Below, piece by piece: positions 1-5,366 of a stretch of DNA of 12,939 nt; the stretch's first letter is position 1, and every line of letters begins with the position of its first letter. Source of the DNA: Candidatus Woesearchaeota archaeon (GTDB taxonomy: Archaea > Nanobdellota > Nanobdellia > Woesearchaeales > DSVV01); the NCBI GenBank assembly GCA_016205905.1, contig JACQSP010000099.1, forward strand, positions 1 through 12,939, written 5' to 3'. The notes beneath the pieces were generated by a model. It worked only from the letters and a program-made list of their open reading frames with translations, did no database searches and was not told the DNA's origin. The translations under genes and the position numbers were made by a program.

Positions 1-102
1 GTTGGAAAGCAAAGCTTTCTAACTTCTCAGGAATCTCTGATTCCCGAGATATACAAAATTCCTTGATTTTTGTTCGAACCTCAAGGAATTTTAGTATACT
101 AA
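1..102. repeat. Cluster of four hairpins or palindromes
   Basis: Four back-to-back symmetrical blocks occupy almost the whole stretch. 1-10 pairs with 14-23 around loop AAA (one G-T). 25-35 pairs with 39-49 around loop TCT (one mismatch). 55-66 pairs perfectly with 81-92 (12 bp), with the palindrome GTTCGAAC in its loop at 72-79. TTAGTATACTAA is a perfect palindrome at 91-102. No gene fits here. It could be the end of a structured element that begins left of the window, a terminator region for an upstream gene, or a cluster of intergenic repeats. The pairing is read directly; the role is unknown. Confidence 0.55.
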
Positions 103-131
103 TAGTACAAATTATGTTAGCCACTGTTTCC

Positions 132-170
132 GAAAAGTATTTAAACATTAGAATATTCTAATATGTTATT
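132..170 (+). promoter_or_regulatory. TATA/BRE promoter and palindromic operator of the arsR-like operon
   Basis: A purine-rich BRE-like stretch (CGAAAAG, 131-137) precedes the TATA-like TATTTAAA (139-145), centred about 29 bases before the ATG at 171, so the first mRNA is probably leaderless. The perfect 16-bp palindrome ATTAGAATATTCTAAT (147-162) lies between the TATA box and the start codon. That is where a dimeric ArsR-family protein would block initiation, which suggests autoregulation of the whole operon. Confidence 0.65.
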
Positions 171-485
171 ATGAAAGAATTGTATAAACTCCACGCTGAA
201 ATATGTAAGGTATTTTCCAATCCAACAAGATTAGAAATTTTGGATTTATTAAGAGATAAGGAACTGTCAGTAACAGAACTTATTGAGAAAACAAAATTAA
301 CTCAAGCTAACATTTCCCAGCATTTATCAATTATGAAGTCCAAAGGAATTGTTGCATCAAACAGGAAAGGCAAGAACATCTACTACTGGCTTGCTTATCC
401 TAAAATAATTAAAGCATTTGACATAATAAGGGAACTTTTAGTTGAGAAATTAAAGAAAAATAGAAAAATTATTACGGAACTATAA
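171..485 (+). CDS. ArsR/SmtB-family winged-helix transcriptional regulator
   Basis: This 104-residue protein has the size and order of an ArsR-family dimeric repressor. The opening 'FSNPTRLEILDLL' (about 15-27) is the family signature. The scaffold helix is near 32-41, the recognition helix TQANISQHLSIM is at 44-55, and a basic wing with RKGKN lies near 65-70. The classical metal-binding Cys motif (ELCVCDL type) is replaced by ELSVTEL, and the only Cys is residue 12. It is therefore not a canonical As/Cd/Zn sensor; it may use another site, or sense thiols or copper differently. It is first in a seven-gene operon, and a 16-bp palindrome sits in its own promoter. The start fits the TATA spacing. 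Family is firm; inducer is unknown. Confidence 0.93.
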   Translation: MKELYKLHAEICKVFSNPTRLEILDLLRDKELSVTELIEKTKLTQANISQHLSIMKSKGIVASNRKGKNIYYWLAYPKIIKAFDIIRELLVEKLKKNRKIITEL

Positions 486-490
486 GGTGA
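486..490 (+). promoter_or_regulatory. Shine-Dalgarno GGTGA of the Met-rich membrane gene
   Basis: GGTGA matches the archaeal anti-SD and lies four bases before the ATG at 495, just after the stop of the regulator gene (483-485). It supports translation of an internal operon gene from this start, in contrast to the leaderless first gene. Confidence 0.6.
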
Positions 491-494
491 AACT

Positions 495-1070
495 ATGAAA
501 AAGATAATAATTATTATAGCAGTTATTTTGTTGCTGAACATTGGCTTAATTAATGCTATTACTCCACAGGAAATTAATGAAGCCAAAAATCTTATTGATT
601 CAAAGGCAGACTGCAAAAGCCTATCAGACTCTCAGTTAGAGATTCTTGGCGAATATTACATGGAGCAAATGCATCCTGGAGAAGCCCATGAGCTTATGCA
701 TAAAATGATGGGAATTAAAGAAGGCTCTGAAGTAGAACAGCAGTTTCATATTAATATGGCAAAAACAATGTATTGCAATGAGAATGTTGGCGGAATGATG
801 GGAATGATGGGTGGAGGTATGATGGGCATGATGGGAAGTTCAGGAATGATGGGAAACTATTCAACATATTATAGTTATAATAATTTATGGAATATACTCT
901 GGCTGGTTTTTTTGATAGGAGTAATTGCTCTAATAGTTTGTCTTATTTATAAGTTTACAAAATTTGGGAAAGAGTCTGAAAGCCCAATTAATATTTTACA
1001 GAAAAGATATGCTAAAGGAGAGATAAACAAGAAACAATTTGATGAAATAAAAAAGGAGTTAATGGGGTAA
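495..1070 (+). CDS. Met/His-rich exported membrane protein with C-terminal SHOCT domain
   Basis: 191 residues. A hydrophobic signal or anchor (about 4-21) is followed by an outside-facing part with two Cys (40, 94) that could form a disulfide. It also has a Met/His-rich helix (MEQMHPGEAHELMHKMM, 56-72) and a Met-Gly tract (101-119, repeats of MMG). A membrane segment (131-153) leads to a cytosolic SHOCT domain (164-190: ILQKRYAKGEINKKQFDEI). Met and His clusters outside the membrane are typical of copper(I)/silver handling proteins, so metal binding is a fair inference but not shown. It lies 9 bases after the ArsR-like gene and 8 bases before a smaller paralogue of its C-terminal half. I recognise the SHOCT domain but not a named family. 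Confidence 0.85.
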   Translation: MKKIIIIIAVILLLNIGLINAITPQEINEAKNLIDSKADCKSLSDSQLEILGEYYMEQMHPGEAHELMHKMMGIKEGSEVEQQFHINMAKTMYCNENVGGMMGMMGGGMMGMMGSSGMMGNYSTYYSYNNLWNILWLVFLIGVIALIVCLIYKFTKFGKESESPINILQKRYAKGEINKKQFDEIKKELMG

Positions 1071-1078
1071 TAATAATC

Positions 1079-1366
1079 ATGGAAAAAGATAAAAACATAT
1101 TAGTATGGATTTTGATTGCTATAATTATTGTTTTCTTGTTAGTAGGGAGCTTTGGAATTGGTAATTATGGTATGATGGGCTTTGGGTTCCTCTTTATGCT
1201 GCTTTTCTTTGGGCTTATTATTTGGCTCATTGTCACCTTAGTCAACGCCAATCAATCAAGTAAGAAAGAAAGTGAAGATTCCCTAACAATCCTTAAAAAA
1301 AGATATGCTTCTGGAGAAATATCAAAAAAGCAATATGAGGAAATGAAAAAAGAACTTTTAAAATGA
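1079..1366 (+). CDS. Small two-TM membrane protein with SHOCT domain
   Basis: 95 residues. Two membrane segments (about 7-26 and 33-55) are joined by a short Gly/Met turn (GNYGMMGFG), followed by a linker and a SHOCT domain (67-93: LTILKKRYASGEISKKQYEEM). That domain is clearly related to the one ending the preceding gene. The pair therefore looks like a duplication of a TM-plus-SHOCT module, with the upstream copy having gained, or this copy lost, the Met-rich outer domain. SHOCT domains are short helical hairpins thought to mediate oligomerisation. The stop overlaps the next start (ATGA at 1363-1366), showing translational coupling. Function unknown. Confidence 0.83.
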   Translation: MEKDKNILVWILIAIIIVFLLVGSFGIGNYGMMGFGFLFMLLFFGLIIWLIVTLVNANQSSKKESEDSLTILKKRYASGEISKKQYEEMKKELLK

Positions 1367-1980
1367 ACACATCCATTAAGATCAAAAAAAAGTATAATCG
1401 TCTTGCAAGATTCTATGATTTACATATAGAACTTGCTGAAAAGATATGGTTTACAAAATTGAGAAAACAGTACATTTTACCGTTAAAAGGAAAAATTCTT
1501 GAAGTAGGAATTGGAACAGGAAAAAATATTGAATATTATAATAAAGAAGCTGAAGTAGTAGGAATTGATTTCTCAGAAAATATGTTACAAATAGCTAAAG
1601 AAAAGTTATTTAAATCAGGGAAGAGAAATATTACCCTAAAACAGATGGATGCTGAAAATCTTGAATTCAAAGATAATTCATTTGATTATGTTGTGACAAC
1701 CTGTGTTTTTTGTTCAGTTCCTAACCCTATAAAAGGATTAAAAGAAATAAGAAGAGTTCTAAAGCCAACAGGTAAGTTGATCATGATTGAACATGTGTTA
1801 AGCAAAAACTCGGTAATTGCATTAATTGAACATATATATAATCCGATCACAACATTTTTGATGGGAGTAAATATTAACAGAAACACTAAACAAAATATAA
1901 TCCAAGCAGGCATGAAAATTGTAGAAGATAGAAATCTGGCATTATTAGACGTGCTTAAATTATTTATAGCGAGAAAATGA
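1363..1980 (+). CDS. Class I SAM-dependent methyltransferase (UbiE/Methyltransf_11-like)
   Basis: 205 residues with a complete Rossmann methyltransferase core. Motif I is EVGIGTGKN (47-55). The acidic end of strand 2 is D69 in VGIDFSENML. D96 in QMDAENL and the post-motif 'SFDYVVTTCVFCSVPNP' (106-122) follow, then EIRRVLKPTGKLIMIEH (128-144). This pattern is typical of the UbiE/COQ5-like group that methylates small molecules or lipids. The substrate cannot be read from the sequence. The start codon overlaps the preceding stop (ATGA). Given the neighbours, a role in detoxifying or modifying a metal(loid), sulfur compound or membrane lipid is possible but only an inference. Confidence 0.9.
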   Translation: MNTSIKIKKKYNRLARFYDLHIELAEKIWFTKLRKQYILPLKGKILEVGIGTGKNIEYYNKEAEVVGIDFSENMLQIAKEKLFKSGKRNITLKQMDAENLEFKDNSFDYVVTTCVFCSVPNPIKGLKEIRRVLKPTGKLIMIEHVLSKNSVIALIEHIYNPITTFLMGVNINRNTKQNIIQAGMKIVEDRNLALLDVLKLFIARK

Positions 1981-1998
1981 TTTTCTAAGGCGGTAAAA

Positions 1999-2622
1999 AT
2001 GAAATATGATGCAACTGAACATTGGGAGAATATTTATCAAACAAAAAAATCAAATGAAGTGAGCTGGCATCAGGAAAAGCCTAAAACATCACTTAACTTG
2101 ATATCTGAAACAAACCTAGATAAAGATGCCAAATTTATTGATGTTGGTGCCGGAGATTCAAATCTTGTAGATAATCTTCTTGCTCTTGGTTTTAAAAATA
2201 TAACCGTCTTGGATGTCTCTTCAAATGCGTTAAACCGAGCCAAAAAAAGATTAAGGAATAAAGCAAATGATGTTAAATGGATTGTATCTGACTTAAGAGA
2301 ATTTGAAACGAATGAGAAGTATGATGTTTGGCATGATAGGGCTGTTCTTCATTTCTTGACAGAAAAAGAGGATATTAGTGGATATGTAGAAAAAGTAAGG
2401 CAATTATTAAAACCGAGCGGTTACTTAATTGTTTCAACATTTTCAGAAAATGGTCCAAAAAAATGTAGTGGATTAGATATAAAACAATACTCTGAAGATT
2501 CTATGATAAAACTATTTAATGGTTTTAAGCATATAAAAAGTTTTGAAGAGGAACATTTAACTCCGTGGGGAGCCAGTCAAATCTTCATATTTAATGTATT
2601 TAGAAAAGGTGGTAAAAGATGA
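1999..2622 (+). CDS. Class I SAM-dependent methyltransferase, second in operon
   Basis: 207 residues of a different methyltransferase subgroup from its neighbour. The N-terminal signature HWENIYQTKKSNEVSWHQ (8-25) is typical of a group often annotated as thiopurine/tellurite-type methyltransferases. Motif I is FIDVGAGDSN (47-56). D72 (VLDVSS), D98 (VSDLREF) and the characteristic WHDRAVLHFL (111-120) follow, then LLKPSGYLIVSTFS (136-149). A weak SD-like AAGGCGGT lies just upstream (1987-1994). The gene overlaps the next by the ATGA pattern (2619-2622). Relatives are small-molecule methyltransferases and the true substrate is unknown. Two unrelated methyltransferases in one ArsR-headed operon make a methylating detoxification route conceivable. 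Confidence 0.88.
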   Translation: MKYDATEHWENIYQTKKSNEVSWHQEKPKTSLNLISETNLDKDAKFIDVGAGDSNLVDNLLALGFKNITVLDVSSNALNRAKKRLRNKANDVKWIVSDLREFETNEKYDVWHDRAVLHFLTEKEDISGYVEKVRQLLKPSGYLIVSTFSENGPKKCSGLDIKQYSEDSMIKLFNGFKHIKSFEEEHLTPWGASQIFIFNVFRKGGKR

Positions 2623-3008
2623 ATGTTGATGATTTTGCGTATATTGTTAAGACAGACAAAAGTTTTGATGACGCTGTTGTTTCAGTGCTTAAAGCAGTTG
2701 AACAGAAAGGTTGGAGCATATTTCAGATTTATGATATAAAGGAAAGATTAGCAGCTAAAGGATTTAAACACAAGCCATTAAAAATTATTGAGATTTGTTC
2801 TGGAAAGCATGCTAACAATTTCTTAAACAAAAACAGAATAATCTCTTTATGTATGCCTTGTAAGATTAATGTGCTGGAAGAAAATGGAAAGATTAAGATT
2901 GTCGGAATGAAGCCAACGATGATTTCACAGTTCTTTCCTGAAGTAGATAGGAAAGAAGCCGAACAAGCTGAAAAGGATGTAATTGAGATGGTTGATAACG
3001 CTAGGTAA
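2619..3008 (+). CDS. DUF302 family protein
   Basis: 129 residues. The order of features fits the DUF302 family (COG3439): an N-terminal strand-helix unit ('SFDDAVVSVLKAVEQKGWSI', about 15-34), the core IIEICSGKHANNFL (56-69), then ISLCMPCKINVLEENGKI (75-92), where members usually carry LLPC plus a strand. Three Cys are visible (60, 78, 81), the last two as CxxC. DUF302 proteins are small cytosolic proteins often encoded near sulfur or metal stress genes, and their biochemical role is not established. It is translationally coupled to the upstream methyltransferase, with AAAGGTGGT about five bases before the start acting as a likely SD. It sits 4 bases before the DsrE-like gene. Confidence 0.82.
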   Translation: MNVDDFAYIVKTDKSFDDAVVSVLKAVEQKGWSIFQIYDIKERLAAKGFKHKPLKIIEICSGKHANNFLNKNRIISLCMPCKINVLEENGKIKIVGMKPTMISQFFPEVDRKEAEQAEKDVIEMVDNAR

Positions 3009-3012
3009 AACC

Positions 3013-3333
3013 ATGAAAATAGGCATAATTTTAAACACAAGCGATGCAGAAACCTGTTGGAATTGTTTTCGATTTGGAAATGAGGCTATTAGCAAAAATC
3101 ATTCAGTGAAGGTATTTCTTCTTGGAAGTGGGGTTGAAAGTGTAAACGATTCAAAATTTCCGCTACTTGAAGGTTCAATTAAGAAATTTGTAAAAAATAG
3201 TGGTATTATTCTTGCTTGTGGAACTTGCCTGAAAATAAGGGGAAAAGAAGAAAGCAATATATGCCTTGTTTCTGCAATGGAAGATATGTTAAAATTAGTT
3301 GAAGAATCTGATAAAGTTTTGACGTTTGGTTAG
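3013..3333 (+). CDS. DsrE/DsrF-like sulfur-relay family protein
   Basis: 106 residues from the ATG at 3013. A longer reading from 2983 would add only residues that overlap the DUF302 gene, so the shorter start is preferred; GGTAA lies just upstream. The fold signature is present: N-terminal strand MKIGIILNT, the helix TCWNCFRFGNEAI (14-26), VKVFLLGSGVE (32-42), and the loop ILACGTCLKIRG (66-77), with Cys 69 and 72 at the place where DsrE-like proteins carry their sulfur-carrying cysteine. It ends in DKVLTFG, the usual terminus. Such proteins bind or transfer persulfide sulfur or act as small sulfur-trafficking subunits. It is the last gene of the operon, followed by a hairpin and T-tract. Confidence 0.87.
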   Translation: MKIGIILNTSDAETCWNCFRFGNEAISKNHSVKVFLLGSGVESVNDSKFPLLEGSIKKFVKNSGIILACGTCLKIRGKEESNICLVSAMEDMLKLVEESDKVLTFG

Positions 3334-3424
3334 GAAATCCCCCTAATAAAATTCTTTTTCGCAGAAAAAGGCTAAATGTGCGAAGCACTAAAAGCGGAAA
3401 CCCCCTATTATTATTCTACACGAC
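3334..3424. repeat. Gene-free hairpin block with imperfect direct repeat
   Basis: Two hairpins with GNA triloops follow the operon: 3354-3360 pairs with 3364-3370 around GCA, and GTGC-GAA-GCAC lies at 3378-3388. They sit between two similar strings, AGGAAATCCCCCTAATA (from 3332) and CGGAAACCCCCTATTA (from 3395). The T-tract 3355-3359 could serve as a terminator for the operon. The block also marks the left limit of the cassette-like array. Confidence 0.5.
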
Positions 3425-3583
3425 AATTGAATATAACTTATACAATCGCTCAGGTTGTCTCAAAATTATTTTTTGCTCCTAACAAAAGTCCAATTTTAAC
3501 ATTTGGCGCCGGCCTATTTTGTCAAAAAAAGGGTTCGACGATGTTGTCAGTATACCTTTTCCCTGTTTGTTATACAACCTCCA
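3425..3583. other. Probable degenerate third attC-like element (A')
   Basis: It begins with AATTGAATATAAC (3425-3437), matching the pattern AATTnnnnnTAAC found at the left edge of elements A, B and C. It ends near TGTTATAC (3568-3575), the same string that closes element A. The span (~150 bases) is close to A's. Interior pairing is weaker, with CAGG at 3451-3454 able to pair with CCTG at 3562-3565. The right limit is uncertain. No credible gene lies here: the open frame 3376-3702 (+) has no recognisable protein character. Confidence 0.35.
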
Positions 3584-3690
3584 TTGTTAGAAGAAAGTGC
3601 ATAGCATTTATTAGTTTTCCGTTTCACGATTTAGCGAAGGCGACAATTAAAGGGGTTTATGGTTTACTATCAAAGATAGGCGGGTTTTCG
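3584..3690. other. Gene-free spacer between array elements
   Basis: About 107 bases lie between the probable decayed element and element A. I see no ORF of note on either strand and no clear repeat. If the array reading is right, this would be a cassette whose gene has been lost, or a non-coding cassette. Confidence 0.35.
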
Positions 3691-3869
3691 AATTGCATTT
3701 AACATCGGGCTTAACCGAAGTTTTGACCCCTCGAAAATTTCGACCTCGTGAGGATTTTCCCCATATGGCTGGAAAATCCGAACAGAGCTGGAGAAATTTT
3801 CAGAGATGGGGCAAAATTTTGACGAAGAAACCTGCAAGGTTTCGTAGTCGGTTAAGCCCTGTTATACGC
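3691..3869. repeat. attC-like folded element A
   Basis: The outer pair is AATTGCATTTAACA (3691-3704) against TGTTATACGC (3860-3869). The inner perfect 12-bp stem is GGGCTTAACCGA (3707-3718) with TCGGTTAAGCCC (3848-3859); it contains GCTTAAC and GTTAAGC, exact matches to RYYYAAC and GTTRRRY. Two unpaired bases lie on the 5' side only, between outer and inner stems. Inside are GTTTTGACCCC against GGGGCAAAAT, GAAAATTTC (3733-3741) against GAAATTTTC (3792-3800), GGATTTTCC (3752-3760) against GGAAAATCC (3771-3779), and a side hairpin GAAACCT-GCA-AGGTTTC (3827-3843). It does not encode a credible protein. At ~175 bases it is longer than most attC sites. Confidence 0.7.
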
Positions 3870-3988
3870 TTTTTCTCGAAGAGAAAAACGAGGTTTAGTG
3901 CAACGTCCCGAAGGGAAACCGAAGAGTTAAATTTTCACTTTTATCAATTCGAGGCGTAGCCGAGTGTATAGTCTAGAGTTGGGGGGCA
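3860..3988. repeat. Left terminal inverted-repeat region of cassette 1
   Basis: Three blocks recur, inverted and in the same order, at 5059-5105: TGTTATACGC (3860-3869 with 5096-5105, 10 bp), TTAAATTTTCACTTT (3927-3941 with 5079-5093, 15 bp) and GAGTTGGGGGGCA (3976-3988 with 5059-5071, 13 bp). On this side only, 57 bases separate the first two blocks and hold two hairpins: TTTTTCTC-GAA-GAGAAAAA (3870-3888) and one based on TCCC-GAA-GGGA with outer GGTTT/AAACC (3892-3920). On the right side the gap is 2 bases. Confidence 0.7.
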
Positions 3989-3994
3989 GTCGTT

Positions 3995-4222
3995 TTATCT
4001 TTTTCCTTTTAACCAATTATTTATATGGTCTCTTACACTTTTGTTTGTTGCATACAAAAATATTCCGCCCAAGCCAATTATTACAGAAGCAACATAAGCA
4101 GGAACTTCGCCGATTAAAGATTTGATTACCAAGAAAACTACAACAATCATAATAACCGCAACTATGATTAGTTTGCCTAAATCCACGATATCTTCGGTAA
4201 GTTTTTTTGTTTCTTCACTCAT
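3995..4222 (-). CDS. Small two-TM membrane protein of cassette 1
   Basis: 75 residues. A charged N-terminus (MSEETKKLTED) is followed by two membrane segments (about 16-35 and 42-59) and a basic, Trp-containing tail (DHINNWLKGKR). I do not recognise the family. Its start overlaps the end of the upstream 263-residue gene (shared bases 4215-4222), and a strong SD, AAGGAGG, sits 6 bases before the ATG. The two products are therefore made together and probably work together at the membrane. Such small two-TM partners are common in accessory pairs (for example toxin or holin-like units), but nothing here specifies a function. Confidence 0.75.
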   Translation of the reverse strand: MSEETKKLTEDIVDLGKLIIVAVIMIVVVFLVIKSLIGEVPAYVASVIIGLGGIFLYATNKSVRDHINNWLKGKR

Positions 4223-5006
4223 CTTTATCCTCCTTATATTTGAAAAAATGATTTATGCACTTTTTTATCAGAGTGTATTCTTCCTTATCCAGAAGATAGA
4301 CCTGATTATTTATTTCAACAATCTTCTTCGGTTCTCCTTCGAGTTCAAACAAAATAAAATTTCCTTTTTCAGCGTTTATATTTGCAAATCTTCTTTCATC
4401 ATCGAAAAAGGCAACTAATATCTCTCTAAAGTTATTTTCATCTATTTTTGATAAAATATCATCTTTGTATTTATTGTACGAAACTGAAAACGTTTTATTG
4501 AAGTATAATTTTTTTAATGTAGAATAAGGTTTTCCACCTATGGCAACAGAAACACCAATAGCCCCTCCAATTATAATTAATAGTTTAAATAGTTCAAAAA
4601 AACCATTGTCAAAACTTGTCGCTTCGTGTGCTCCTATACCAATAATTTGACCTTCTTGACCAAGGAAAAGGTCTATATAATCAGATAATCCAAATGAATA
4701 CCCTTCTGCATATGCATAGTTGCTGATATAATTATAGTCAAGTACATGTGGAAGGAAGAATAAAAATAATCCTGAAATTATGCCAATTATAATTGCAAAA
4801 CGAATATCATAGAGATGAAATTTTTTCGTAATCAACCAGAATAAACCAAAAAATAAACCTACCTTAATTGCAGAGAAGATTAGAGTAAGTTCAAAAGGTA
4901 TGAGATAAAAAATATAACTTATTAACAATGCACCAATAATCATAATAAGCCCAGAAAAAAATACGTTTGAACAAAATTCTTGGCGTTCATTATGATATTG
5001 CTTCAT
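4215..5006 (-). CDS. Unknown four-TM membrane protein of cassette 1 with cytosolic C-terminal domain
   Basis: 263 residues. Four membrane segments are visible (about 15-35, 40-60, 66-87 and 138-157). A loop of ~50 residues (88-137) rich in Tyr, Gly and Phe connects TM3 and TM4. A soluble, Lys/Glu-rich C-terminal part of ~100 residues (160-263) includes 'DENNFREILVAFFDDERRF' and 'IVEINNQVYLLDKEEYTLI'. I recognise no family and no catalytic motif. The leaderless start fits the TATA box at 5031-5040. The gene is framed by the nested inverted repeats of cassette 1 and reads away from the recombinase. Alternatives such as a sensor, transporter-like or defence-type membrane effector cannot be told apart from the sequence. 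Confidence 0.75.
   Translation of the reverse strand: MKQYHNERQEFCSNVFFSGLIMIIGALLISYIFYLIPFELTLIFSAIKVGLFFGLFWLITKKFHLYDIRFAIIIGIISGLFLFFLPHVLDYNYISNYAYAEGYSFGLSDYIDLFLGQEGQIIGIGAHEATSFDNGFFELFKLLIIIGGAIGVSVAIGGKPYSTLKKLYFNKTFSVSYNKYKDDILSKIDENNFREILVAFFDDERRFANINAEKGNFILFELEGEPKKIVEINNQVYLLDKEEYTLIKKCINHFFKYKEDKDE
4230..4236 (-). promoter_or_regulatory. Strong Shine-Dalgarno inside the end of the upstream gene
   Basis: Read on the minus strand this is AAGGAGG followed by ATAAAG and the ATG of the 75-residue gene. It lies within the last codons of the 263-residue gene. This is the strongest SD in the window and indicates high or coupled expression of the small membrane protein. Confidence 0.6.
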
Positions 5007-5050
5007 TTTATTAGATTATAATTTAACTACCTTATAAATATTCTCTTTCG
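5007..5050 (-). promoter_or_regulatory. TATA promoter of cassette 1 genes
   Basis: On the minus strand CGAAAGAGAA (BRE-like) precedes TATTTATAAG (5031-5040), whose centre is about 29 bases before the ATG at 5006. This predicts leaderless transcription. The cassette therefore carries its own promoter and does not depend on one near the recombinase. Confidence 0.65.
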
Positions 5051-5058
5051 TTTCGTCG

Positions 5059-5105
5059 TGCCCCCCAACTCGTCCGTTAAAGTGAAAATTTAATTGCGTA
5101 TAACA
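5059..5105. repeat. Right terminal inverted-repeat region of cassette 1
   Basis: This is the inverted partner of 3860-3988: TGCCCCCCAACTC (5059-5071), AAAGTGAAAATTTAA (5079-5093), two bases, then GCGTATAACA (5096-5105). The last block doubles as the left outer arm of element B and lies within its AATTnnnnnTAAC core (5092-5104). Confidence 0.7.
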
Positions 5106-5295
5106 ACGGGCTTAACCGAAGTTTTGACCCCTCGAAAATTTCGACCTCGTGAGGATTTTCCCCATATGGCTGGAAAATCCGAAAAGAGCTGGAGAAATTT
5201 TCAGAGATGGGGCAAAATTTGGACGGAGAAAAATGAGAAGGAGACCTTTAGAGTAGAGGCTCATTTTTCGTAGTCGGTTAAGCCCTGTTATGCGA
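5092..5295. repeat. attC-like folded element B
   Basis: Near-copy of element A: 5107-5220 matches 3706-3819 at 113 of 114 positions (C3783 is A5184), and 5268-5291 matches 3842-3865 exactly. The outer arms GCGTATAACA (5096-5105) and TGTTATGCGA (5286-5295) pair at nine of ten positions, better than in A. The inner stem GGGCTTAACCGA/TCGGTTAAGCCC is at 5108-5119 and 5274-5285. What differs is the side hairpin: here GAAAAATGAG (5228-5237) pairs with CTCATTTTTC (5260-5269) around a 22-base loop, instead of A's short GNA hairpin. A conserved frame with a variable hairpin is how attC sites of one array behave. No protein is encoded. Confidence 0.72.
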
Positions 5296-5362
5296 GTCGA
5301 CCCTACGAGTGAAACGGAGTGGGGTCGACCTTCTGGTAAGAAGAGTTGAGAAAAAGGCGCAC
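5286..5362. repeat. Left terminal inverted-repeat region of cassette 2
   Basis: TGTTATGCGA (5286-5295) and TTGAGAAAAAGGCGCAC (5346-5362, 17 bp) recur perfectly inverted at 5783-5792 and 5764-5780. The 50 bases between them on this side form two hairpins: GTCGACCC (5296-5303) with GGGTCGAC (5322-5329), and CTTCT-GGTA-AGAAG (5330-5343). The second block is preceded by GAAGAGTT (5340-5347), the same string as at 3921-3928 in cassette 1. Confidence 0.7.
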
Positions 5363-5366
5363 AATA

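Noticed and set aside
55..92. tRNA-like T-arm string GTTCGAACC
   Set aside because: The surrounding stems do not form a cloverleaf: the flanking 12-bp pairing is a simple hairpin and there are no D or anticodon arms.
2983..3012. Longer start for the DsrE-like gene
   Set aside because: The extra ten residues overlap the DUF302 coding region and do not resemble the family; the ATG at 3013 begins with the expected first strand.
3376..3702. Open frame of 108 codons on the + strand
   Set aside because: It has no recognisable domain, no suitable promoter or SD, runs into element A, and overlaps hairpins and a boundary core; I treat it as non-coding.
3693..3959. Open frame of 88 codons on the + strand across element A
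   Set aside because: It follows the folded element and its hairpins, is very rich in Arg, Phe and Ser in a way set by the structure, and the near-copy B does not preserve the frame past the variable hairpin.
3691..5295. Composite transposon bounded by direct repeats A and B
   Set aside because: No transposase is inside or next to the unit, the repeats encode nothing, and the boundaries are better explained by core-site pairs shared with the next unit and with site C.
3334..5295. CRISPR array
   Set aside because: The repeats are long, only two are near-identical, spacing is irregular with genes between them, and no cas gene is present.
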